Shown in pieces: positions 8,146 to 14,968 of a stretch of DNA of 27,218 bases (its first letter is position 1; each line of letters starts with the position of its first letter). The notes below the pieces were generated by a model. That model had not been told where the DNA came from and searched no databases. It worked only from the letters and a program-made list of their open reading frames with translations. A program made the position numbers and the translations under genes. Source of the DNA: Clostridium sp. CAG:590 (GTDB taxonomy: Bacteria > Bacillota > Clostridia > Lachnospirales > Lachnospiraceae); the NCBI GenBank assembly GCA_000431135.1, contig HF987895.1:38132-65349 (forward strand). The letters are read 5' to 3'.

Positions 8146-9438
8146 ATGCGAACTGTAAAACTGACGAAAGAGACAAAAGAGAATCTGTTAAATGATCTGT
8201 TAAAGAGAAGTCCGAATAATTATACAGAATATGCGGATACGGTACAGGCAATCGTAGATGATGTAAGAGAGAACAAAGATCAGGCGTTATTTGCATATAC
8301 CGAAAAGTTCGATCATGCGAAGATCACCGGTTCCAATGTCAAGGTGACAAAAGAAGAGATGGAAGCGGCATATAACGAAGTAGATCCGCATCTGGTAGAA
8401 GTCATCCGTAAAGCATTAGTAAATATCCGTACATATCATGAAAAACAGAAACAATACAGTTGGTTTGATTCCGGTGAAAACGGAACTATGTTAGGACAGA
8501 AAGTAACACCGCTTCACTCTGTTGGTGTATATGTTCCTGGCGGAAAAGCAGTGTATCCTTCTTCTGTATTGATGAATATTGTACCGGCAAAGGTAGCAGG
8601 TGTTCCGAATATTATTATGACAACACCTTGTAATGCGGAAGGAAAAGTATATCCGACAACATTGGTTGCTGCGAACGAAGCCGGTGCAGATGCGATATAT
8701 AAGGCAGGCGGTGCACAGGCAGTTGCTGCGTTAGCCTTTGGAACAGAATCGATTCCGAAAGTGGATAAGATTGTTGGTCCGGGTAACATTTTTGTTGCAC
8801 TTGCCAAACGTGCGGTATACGGTTATGTCAGCATTGATTCCATTGCGGGACCGTCTGAGATCATGGTTCTGGCAGATGAGAGTGCAAATGCAAGATATGT
8901 TGCGGCAGATCTGTTATCTCAGGCAGAGCATGATGAATTGGCATCTGCTATTTTAGTAACCACTTCTGAAGAACTGGCAAAGAATGTAAGCGAAGAGGTT
9001 GACAAGTTTGTTGCACAGTTAAGCCGAAAAGAGATCATTCAGAAATCATTAGATAATTATGGATATATATTAATTGCCGACTCGTTAGATGAAGCGATTG
9101 AGGCTGTAAATGATATTGCAAGTGAACATTTAGAGATTGTGACAAAGAATCCGTTTGAAGTTATGATGAAGGTGAGAAATGCCGGAGCGATCTTTATTGG
9201 TGAGTATTCATCTGAACCGTTGGGAGATTATTTTGCGGGTCCAAACCATGTACTTCCTACGAATGGAACTGCCAAATTCTTCTCACCGCTTAGTGTGGAC
9301 GATTTCATTAAGAAATCCAGCATTATCTATTATTCGAGAGAAGCCTTAGAGCCGATTCATCAGGATATTATTGATTTTGCTACGAGCGAACAACTGACTG
9401 CACATGCGAATTCCATCCGTGTACGGTTTGAAGATTGA
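8146..9438 (+). CDS. hisD: histidinol dehydrogenase
   Basis: A 430-residue zinc enzyme oxidising L-histidinol to L-histidine in two NAD-dependent steps, the last of the pathway. Full-length motifs are seen: VPGGKAVYPSSVLMNI, KVDKIVGPGNIFVALAKR, IDSIAGPSEIMVLADE, and the LLSQAEHDELASAILV block that carries a zinc-binding Gln/His pair; near the C-terminus EHLEIVTKNP and GPNHVLPTNGTAKF are intact. Length is normal for the family. The start follows a purine-rich AAAGAGGG site. The gene is separated from hisB by 93 bases holding a candidate internal promoter. Confidence 0.96.
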   Translation: MRTVKLTKETKENLLNDLLKRSPNNYTEYADTVQAIVDDVRENKDQALFAYTEKFDHAKITGSNVKVTKEEMEAAYNEVDPHLVEVIRKALVNIRTYHEKQKQYSWFDSGENGTMLGQKVTPLHSVGVYVPGGKAVYPSSVLMNIVPAKVAGVPNIIMTTPCNAEGKVYPTTLVAANEAGADAIYKAGGAQAVAALAFGTESIPKVDKIVGPGNIFVALAKRAVYGYVSIDSIAGPSEIMVLADESANARYVAADLLSQAEHDELASAILVTTSEELAKNVSEEVDKFVAQLSRKEIIQKSLDNYGYILIADSLDEAIEAVNDIASEHLEIVTKNPFEVMMKVRNAGAIFIGEYSSEPLGDYFAGPNHVLPTNGTAKFFSPLSVDDFIKKSSIIYYSREALEPIHQDIIDFATSEQLTAHANSIRVRFED

Positions 9439-9451
9439 TCCGGTCGCAATA

Positions 9452-9480
9452 TAGTATTTTTCCATAATATGTGATACAAT
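9452..9480 (+). promoter_or_regulatory. possible internal promoter before hisB
   Basis: The 93-base gap between hisD and hisB contains TACAAT at 9475-9480 with TGA directly before it, an extended -10. The -35 position (TAGTAT at 9452-9457) is weak. A start near 9487 would leave about 45 untranslated bases before hisB. The unusually wide gap in an otherwise tight cluster supports it. Confidence 0.4.
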
Positions 9481-9531
9481 GAGCCGTAGCGGTTACTAAT
9501 ATTTGTGATACATCGGAAGGAGAGAGGCACA

Positions 9532-10125
9532 GTGGCAGGCAGGATTGCTTACATTGAAAGAAAAACGAACGAGACAGATATCAAGCTAGAACTTCACATT
9601 GATGGTTCCGGACAGACAAAGATTGATACAGGGATTGGTTTTTTCGACCATATGCTGAATTCATTTGCAAGACATGGATTCTTTGATCTGAAGGTACTTG
9701 CAAAGGGAGATCTTTATGTAGATTCTCATCATACGATAGAAGACACCGGAATTGTTTTAGGACAGGCGATCAAGAAAGCAATTGGAGATAAAAAAGGAAT
9801 CCGAAGATACGGGCAGAGAATCTTACCAATGGACGAGACATTGATGCTATGTGCATTGGATTTGTCCGGAAGACCTTATTTTTGTTATGATATGAACCTG
9901 ACAGTAGATCAGGTTGGATATTTTGATACCGAGATGGTAAAAGAATTCTTTTATGCAGTTTCTTACAGTGCAGGAATGAACCTGCATTTGAAACAATTAG
10001 ACGGAAGTAACAATCACCATTTGATTGAGGCGGCATTTAAAGCATTTGGAAAGGCATTAGATGAAGCCACCCAGATTGATCCTCGGATGAAAGATACCAT
10101 TCTTTCAACAAAGGGTTCGTTATAA
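9532..10125 (+). CDS. hisB: imidazoleglycerol-phosphate dehydratase
   Basis: A 197-residue monofunctional HisB that dehydrates imidazole glycerol phosphate to imidazole acetol phosphate. The metal-binding motifs GFFDHML (about 36-42), VDSHHTIEDT (63-72) and the late NNHHLIEAAFKAFGKAL are intact, and the length is that of the bacterial dehydratase without the fused phosphatase. A histidinol phosphatase must therefore be separate. The GTG at 9532 is chosen: the AAGGAGAG just before it is a strong ribosome binding site and would lie inside the gene if the GTG 27 bases upstream were used. It is 10 bases from the next gene. Confidence 0.94.
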   Translation: MAGRIAYIERKTNETDIKLELHIDGSGQTKIDTGIGFFDHMLNSFARHGFFDLKVLAKGDLYVDSHHTIEDTGIVLGQAIKKAIGDKKGIRRYGQRILPMDETLMLCALDLSGRPYFCYDMNLTVDQVGYFDTEMVKEFFYAVSYSAGMNLHLKQLDGSNNHHLIEAAFKAFGKALDEATQIDPRMKDTILSTKGSL

Positions 10126-10135
10126 GGAGGAAATT

Positions 10136-11389
10136 ATGAGTTATGTGAAGCTGATTGCCGGTTTAAACAAAGTAAATGCAATAGAAGCCGCAGTGCATTA
10201 TTCCAATAACGGTGCGGATGAGATTGCATTTATGGATATGAGTGCAATTGAAGAAAACAGAGAACCGGATGTGGAATTTATGAAAAAGATTGCGGATACT
10301 GCGGAAGTTCCGTTGATCGTTGGCGGTGGTGTCAAACGTTTAGAAGATGTAAAGAAAATGCTTTATGCCGGTGCATCCATGGTGTATATGAAACACGCAG
10401 CAAGATTGGATATTCATTTTGTAAAGGAAATGTCCGAACGCTTTGGCCAAGAAAAGATTGGTGTCGCAGTTGATATGAGTGATGTAGATGTCACATCTTT
10501 TGCTGTCAAATGCGAAGAAATGGGTGCAGGTGCTATATGGTTATTAGGTTTCACACCGGGTATGGAACAAAGAGTTTATGATATCAAACAGGCATTAGAC
10601 ATTCCGGTTATGATTGATGTAGATTCCATGAATGAAGAGCAGCTTGCTAAGATCATTTCGGACAGTAATGCCGATAAGATTCTATATACAGGTGAAACAT
10701 TTGTTAACATCATGCAAATAAAACATTACCTTGCCGGTAAGAATATAGAAGTAAATACATTCGAAAGTGCATTGGATTTTGATACATTCAAGCTGAATTC
10801 TGACGGGTTGATTCCTTGCATTGTCCAGGATTACAAGACACAGGAAGTTTTGATGATGGCATATATGAACAAAGAGTCCTATGCAAAGACGTTAGAGACA
10901 GGCAGAATGACATACTTTTCGAGAAGCCGTCAGAAACTTTGGATGAAGGGCGAAGAAAGCGGTCATTTCCAGTTTGTAAAAGAGCTTACCATTGACTGTG
11001 ACAAGGATACGATCTTAGCGAAGGTATCGCAGATCGGGGTTGCATGTCACACCGGTAATCCGACCTGTTTCTTTACTCCGCTTGCGAAGAAGGAATATGA
11101 CAATACCAATCCTTTGATGGTATTTAACGAGGTGTATAATACGATCGCAGACAGGAAGCTACATCCGAAGGAAGGTTCTTACACCAATTATTTATTTGAT
11201 AAAGGAATCGATAAGATTCTAAAAAAAGTCGGAGAAGAATGTACAGAGATTGTGATCGCTGCAAAGAATCCGGATCCGGAAGAGATCAAATACGAGATAT
11301 CCGATTTCTTATACCACTGTATGGTTCTCATGGTAGAACGTGGGGTTACATGGGAAGATATTACAAAGGAATTAGATAACAGACACTAA
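10136..11389 (+). CDS. hisI: HisIE with N-terminal degenerate HisF-like barrel
   Basis: A 417-residue fusion. Residues about 1-205 resemble the HisA/HisF TIM barrel (ADEIAFMDMSA, VPLIVGGGVKR at 58-68, and IGVAVD with D113). Residues about 214-315 are phosphoribosyl-AMP cyclohydrolase HisI: metal motif DCDKD (287-291) and the C304/C311 pair in ACHTGNPTC. Residues about 328-417 are phosphoribosyl-ATP pyrophosphatase HisE, with KVGEECTE (364-371) and EISDFLYH (387-394). HisI and HisE look fully active and perform steps three and two. The barrel does not: the catalytic Asp after strand 1 of HisF is Asn11, the loop behind it is shortened, the ASGG phosphate motif is IDVD, and the hairpin insertion is missing. 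AAGGAGG at 10124-10130 marks the start. Confidence 0.88.
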   Translation: MSYVKLIAGLNKVNAIEAAVHYSNNGADEIAFMDMSAIEENREPDVEFMKKIADTAEVPLIVGGGVKRLEDVKKMLYAGASMVYMKHAARLDIHFVKEMSERFGQEKIGVAVDMSDVDVTSFAVKCEEMGAGAIWLLGFTPGMEQRVYDIKQALDIPVMIDVDSMNEEQLAKIISDSNADKILYTGETFVNIMQIKHYLAGKNIEVNTFESALDFDTFKLNSDGLIPCIVQDYKTQEVLMMAYMNKESYAKTLETGRMTYFSRSRQKLWMKGEESGHFQFVKELTIDCDKDTILAKVSQIGVACHTGNPTCFFTPLAKKEYDNTNPLMVFNEVYNTIADRKLHPKEGSYTNYLFDKGIDKILKKVGEECTEIVIAAKNPDPEEIKYEISDFLYHCMVLMVERGVTWEDITKELDNRH

Positions 11390-11416
11390 TATCTATGAAT
11401 TTATGGAGGTATGTAT

Positions 11417-11572
11417 ATGGCATTTTTAAGTGAGTTGTTAACATATACGTTTAAGTATATCGTATTGGGTGCGATTGCAGTTGCAGGAGTTGTATGCTAT
11501 GTAAAGCAGAAAAAGAAACAGCTTTTAGAGGCTGCAGAGCAGGAAAAGAAAACAGAAAAAGAAACAGAATAA
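11417..11572 (+). CDS. small single-pass membrane protein, 51 residues
   Basis: A short open frame between the his cluster and alaS. GGAGG at 11405-11409 lies 7 bases before the ATG, better placed than for the ATG 6 bases earlier. The product has one hydrophobic stretch of about 17 residues (roughly 13-29, YIVLGAIAVAGVVCYV) followed by a Lys/Gln/Glu-rich tail (KQKKKQ then repeated KKTEKE), so it is probably an N-out, C-in membrane anchor with a charged cytoplasmic tail. I do not recognise a family. Its good ribosome binding site, proper stop and codon use like its neighbours support that it is a real gene. Confidence 0.65.
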   Translation: MAFLSELLTYTFKYIVLGAIAVAGVVCYVKQKKKQLLEAAEQEKKTEKETE

Positions 11573-11621
11573 GTTTTAATCATAGGGTTACGATATTTTT
11601 ATAGTAAGTGAGGAAACGATT

Positions 11622-14258
11622 GTGAAGAAATACGGTTTAAATGAATTAAGAAAAATGTATCTTGAATTTTTTGAGAGCAAGGGACATCTCAAAATGAACA
11701 GCTTTTCATTAGTCCCACACAATGATAATTCTTTATTATTGATCAATGCAGGTATGGCACCTCTTAAACCATATTTTACCGGACAGGAGATTCCACCAAG
11801 AAAACGTGTTACTACCTGTCAGAAATGTATTCGTACAGGTGATATTGAGAATGTCGGTAAGACAGCTCGCCACGGTACATTCTTTGAGATGCTCGGTAAC
11901 TTCTCGTTTGGTGACTATTTCAAAAAAGAAGCGATCACATGGTCATGGGAATTCCTGACAGAAGTATTGGAAATGGATCCGGATCGTTTATATCCTTCTG
12001 TATATTTAGAAGATGATGAAGCATTTGACATTTGGAATAAACAGATTGGAATTCCAAAGGAGCGGATCTATCGTTTTGGAAAAGAGGATAACTTCTGGGA
12101 GCATGGTTCCGGACCTTGTGGACCTTGTTCCGAAATTTACTACGATCGTGGAGAAAAATACGGTTGTGGCAAACCGGATTGTACAGTTGGCTGTGACTGT
12201 GACCGGTATATGGAGATCTGGAACAACGTATTTACACAGTTTGATAACGACGGTCACGGCAACTATACCGAATTAGAGCATAAGAATATTGATACAGGTA
12301 TGGGATTGGAGCGTTTGGCTTCCGTTGTTCAGGATGTAGATTCCATCTTTGATGTAGACACAATCGAAGCGTTACGGAACAAAGTATGTGAATTTGCACA
12401 TACACAATACCATATTGATGATGAAAAAGACGTTTCCATCCGTTTGATCACGGACCATATCCGTTCTGCTACATTTATGATCTCAGATGGAATTATGCCA
12501 TCCAATGAAGGAAGAGGCTATGTACTTCGTCGTCTGATCCGTCGTGCAGCAAGACATGGACGTTTACTTGGCATTGAAGGAACATTTTTAGCAAAACTTT
12601 CCGAGACTGTAATCGAAGGTTCCAAGGACGGTTATCCGGAATTAGAAGAGAAGAAAGAATTCATTTTCCGTGTATTGACACAGGAAGAGAATCAGTTTAA
12701 TAAGACGATCGATCAGGGACTTGCTATTCTTACAGACATGGAGACATCTCTTGCCGACAAGGGTGACAAGACATTAAATGGTGCAGATGTATTCAAGTTA
12801 TACGACACTTATGGATTCCCTGTTGATCTGACCAAGGAGATTCTGGAAGAAAAGGGATATTCCATTGATGAAGCAGGATTCAAAGCCTGCATGGAAGAAC
12901 AGCGTACCAAAGCACGTAGTGCAAGAAAGACGACCAATTACATGGGAGCCGATGCAACGGTATATGACGAGATTGATCCTGCAATCACAACAGAGTTTGT
13001 CGGCTATGATAACGATAGCTGCACTTCAACCATCACCGTTTTGACAACAGATGCATTGGTGGAAGCAATTGCCGAAGGAGATGAGGCTACTTTATTTGCA
13101 GAACAGACTCCGTTTTATGCAACCATGGGTGGTCAGCAGGGTGACTGTGGTGTGATCACTTCAGACGGTGCGGAATTTGTCGTTAAAGATACGATCAAAT
13201 TAAAGGGTGGCAAATACGGACACATCGGTAAAGTGACAAAAGGCATGTTCAAGGTTGGAGATCAGGTAACCCTTTCCATTGATACCGCAAAACGTGCAGA
13301 TATCTGTAAGAATCACAGTGCAACCCACTTGTTACAGAAAGCACTGAAGATGGTATTAGGTGATCATGTAGAACAGAAGGGATCTTTGGTTACTCCGGAT
13401 CGTTTAAGATTTGACTTTTCTCATTTCTCTCCAATGACACCGGAAGAGATTACAAAGGTTGAGAATATTGTCAATGAAGAGATTGCCAAAGCGTTGCCGG
13501 TTATCATCAAAGAAATGCCGATCGAAGAAGCAAAGAAGACCGGTGCAATGGCATTGTTCGGCGAGAAATACGGCGATACCGTACGTGTCGTTAATATGTC
13601 TGATTTTTCAGTAGAGCTTTGTGGTGGTACCCATGTAGCGAATACCGGAATGATCACAACATTTAAGATCGTTTCCGAATCTGGAATTGCCGCTGGCGTA
13701 AGACGTATTGAAGCTTTGACCGGAAGTGGTGTGTTTGCATACTACAAGGAGATGGAAGCAAAGGTAAATGAGGCGGCTGCTTTATTAAAGGCAACACCGG
13801 ATCAGTTATTAGATAAATTGAGTCACACATTAAAGGAAGTAAAAGAACTTACATCCGAGAATGAATCATTAAAGGCCAAACTTGCCAACGAATCATTAGG
13901 TGATGTAACCTCTGATATGATCACGGTAGGAGATTATCATGTATTGGCAACTTCTGTTGAAGGTGTTGATATGAATGGTCTTCGTGATCTGGGTGATCAG
14001 TTAAAGGCAAAAGTTGGTGAAGGCATTGTTGTAATTGCCTCTGTCAATGACGGAAAAGTTAACCTGATCGCAATGGCAACCGATGGTGCAGTAAAGAATG
14101 GTGCCCATGCCGGTAACCTGATCAAAGAAGTTGCCCCACTTGTCGGAGGTGGCGGCGGTGGTCGTCCGAATATGGCTCAGGCAGGCGGAAAGAATCCTGC
14201 TGGTATTGCAGATGCAATTGCCAAAGCGAAGGAAGTTGCTTCCGGTCAGTTGTCTTAA
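11622..14258 (+). CDS. alaS: alanine--tRNA ligase
   Basis: An 878-residue class II synthetase of full bacterial length. The catalytic core begins with LNELRKMYLEFFESKGHL and RKRVTTCQKCIRTGDIENVG; CSEIYYDRG and the DTGMGLERLASV segment follow. The editing domain has the zinc motif HSATHLLQKAL and CGGTHVANTG, which removes wrongly attached Ser or Gly. The C-terminal DHHA1 domain ends in a Gly-rich VGGGGGGRPNMAQAGG and IADAIAKAKE. The start is GTG at 11622 after GAGGAAA, in register with the normal N-terminus. A 49-base gap separates it from the small membrane protein; no clear promoter is seen there. Confidence 0.96.
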   Translation: MKKYGLNELRKMYLEFFESKGHLKMNSFSLVPHNDNSLLLINAGMAPLKPYFTGQEIPPRKRVTTCQKCIRTGDIENVGKTARHGTFFEMLGNFSFGDYFKKEAITWSWEFLTEVLEMDPDRLYPSVYLEDDEAFDIWNKQIGIPKERIYRFGKEDNFWEHGSGPCGPCSEIYYDRGEKYGCGKPDCTVGCDCDRYMEIWNNVFTQFDNDGHGNYTELEHKNIDTGMGLERLASVVQDVDSIFDVDTIEALRNKVCEFAHTQYHIDDEKDVSIRLITDHIRSATFMISDGIMPSNEGRGYVLRRLIRRAARHGRLLGIEGTFLAKLSETVIEGSKDGYPELEEKKEFIFRVLTQEENQFNKTIDQGLAILTDMETSLADKGDKTLNGADVFKLYDTYGFPVDLTKEILEEKGYSIDEAGFKACMEEQRTKARSARKTTNYMGADATVYDEIDPAITTEFVGYDNDSCTSTITVLTTDALVEAIAEGDEATLFAEQTPFYATMGGQQGDCGVITSDGAEFVVKDTIKLKGGKYGHIGKVTKGMFKVGDQVTLSIDTAKRADICKNHSATHLLQKALKMVLGDHVEQKGSLVTPDRLRFDFSHFSPMTPEEITKVENIVNEEIAKALPVIIKEMPIEEAKKTGAMALFGEKYGDTVRVVNMSDFSVELCGGTHVANTGMITTFKIVSESGIAAGVRRIEALTGSGVFAYYKEMEAKVNEAAALLKATPDQLLDKLSHTLKEVKELTSENESLKAKLANESLGDVTSDMITVGDYHVLATSVEGVDMNGLRDLGDQLKAKVGEGIVVIASVNDGKVNLIAMATDGAVKNGAHAGNLIKEVAPLVGGGGGGRPNMAQAGGKNPAGIADAIAKAKEVASGQLS

Positions 14259-14270
14259 TCCGTAAATATT

Positions 14271-14311
14271 GTCAGGCATTTTGTTTTTAATTTATTGACA
14301 AAATGCTTGAC
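14271..14311 (+). repeat. 14-bp inverted repeat between alaS and rpsU
   Basis: Left arm GTCAGGCATTTTGT (14271-14284) pairs with right arm ACAAAATGCTTGAC (14298-14311), 14 pairs with one G-T wobble and a 13-base AT-rich loop. No run of T follows on either strand, so it is not a standard terminator. The right arm covers most of the -35 box of the rpsU promoter. Confidence 0.75.
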
Positions 14312-14334
14312 GTATCCATATTTTATGCTATAAT
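14307..14334 (+). promoter_or_regulatory. strong sigma-A promoter of rpsU
   Basis: TTGACG at 14307-14312, a 16-base spacer, and a consensus TATAAT at 14329-14334 preceded by the extended element TGC. A second TTGACA at 14295-14300 is too far (28 bases) to serve this -10. Initiation near 14341 gives a leader of about 68 bases, in which GTTGTAT (14361-14367) and ATATGCAAC (14378-14386) could form a small hairpin. Confidence 0.8.
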
Positions 14335-14408
14335 CTTATTTGTGTTTTAAATAACCCAAGGTTGTATGGCAGACACAATATGCAACTGAAGGGAGGTCGG
14401 GTGAGAGA

Positions 14409-14585
14409 ATGTCAAATGTTATTGTTAAAGAAAATGAGACTTTAGACAGCGCTCTTCGTCGTTTCAAGAGAAATTGCGCGAAGGCTGGTATTCAGCAGGA
14501 GATTCGTAAGAGAGAGCATTACGAGAAGCCAAGCGTTAGACGTAAGAAAAAGTCTGAGGCAGCTAGAAAAAGAAAATTCAAATAA
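14409..14585 (+). CDS. rpsU: 30S ribosomal protein S21
   Basis: A 58-residue basic protein, MSNVIVKENETLDSALRRF at the start and a Lys/Arg-rich tail KKKSEAARKRKFK, the classic S21 pattern. It is a small-subunit ribosomal protein important for initiation. A GGGAGG site sits at 14391-14396, 12 bases before the ATG, rather far but the only good site; the N-terminus agrees with the family. It has its own strong promoter and terminator, so it is probably transcribed alone at high level. It opens a cluster whose order (rpsU, yqfC, yqfD, phoH, ybeY, cdd) mirrors that of Bacillus. Confidence 0.96.
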   Translation: MSNVIVKENETLDSALRRFKRNCAKAGIQQEIRKREHYEKPSVRRKKKSEAARKRKFK

Positions 14586-14598
14586 TACGAATTTATCA

Positions 14599-14632
14599 GG
14601 GTTATTGCTTTAATTAGCAATAACCCTTTTTT
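14599..14632 (+). terminator. rho-independent terminator of rpsU
   Basis: GGGTTATTGC (14599-14608), an 8-base loop, then GCAATAACCC (14617-14626), a perfect 10-bp stem followed by six T (14627-14632). It starts 14 bases after the rpsU stop. Confidence 0.95.
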
Positions 14633-14658
14633 CGTGATGACAAACGTAGAATCATTGA

Positions 14659-14686
14659 CATATAACCGTTTTGAAAAACATATATT
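14659..14686 (+). promoter_or_regulatory. possible sigma-E sporulation promoter of yqfC
   Basis: CATATAA at 14659-14665, a 13-base spacer, and CATATATT at 14679-14686 resemble the mother-cell sigma-E consensus known from Bacillus (ATA-type -35, CATA-type -10). The spacing is at the short end. A start near 14693 would lie just downstream of the ATG at 14690 and fit translation from GTG 14717. The position, directly before a sporulation gene pair and after a strong terminator, supports it. Confidence 0.4.
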
Positions 14687-14716
14687 GAAATGAGAAACTA
14701 TGACAGGTGGAATAAG

Positions 14717-14968
14717 GTGAACGTACCGGGCGATGTATTATATGGCGATGTTTTGGTTCGATTATCCGGCAATCGCGAAGCGATTATAGAGAATTACAAA
14801 GGAATCTTATTATACACTCCGGAAGAAATTGCTGTTGCGTGCAAAAAGTTTACTCTGCGTTTTTGTGGTGAACATATGCACATACAGTATTTTTCCGGCA
14901 GTGACATGAAAGTGATCGGAACCATTGAGACTATAACGTATGTATCGAATGGAGATTTATGCTTTTAA
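14717..14968 (+). CDS. yqfC: sporulation protein YqfC (YabP/YqfC family)
   Basis: An 83-residue protein (92 if the ATG at 14690 is used) of the YabP/YqfC family; the marker is IENYKGILLYTPEEIAV, followed by beta-rich KKFTLRFCGEHMHIQYFSG and a final GTIETITYV. In Bacillus the gene is transcribed in the mother cell under sigma-E, and the protein is thought to act with YqfD during spore formation; the molecular role is not known. GTG 14717 is preferred because AGGTGG at 14705-14710 lies 6 bases before it, while the ATG at 14690 has no ribosome binding site. The gene overlaps yqfD by 10 bases, suggesting coupled translation. Confidence 0.8.
   Translation: MNVPGDVLYGDVLVRLSGNREAIIENYKGILLYTPEEIAVACKKFTLRFCGEHMHIQYFSGSDMKVIGTIETITYVSNGDLCF

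Noticed and set aside
14271..14311. Inverted repeat read as a rho-independent terminator of alaS
   Set aside because: No T tract follows on either strand and the stem is AT-rich.
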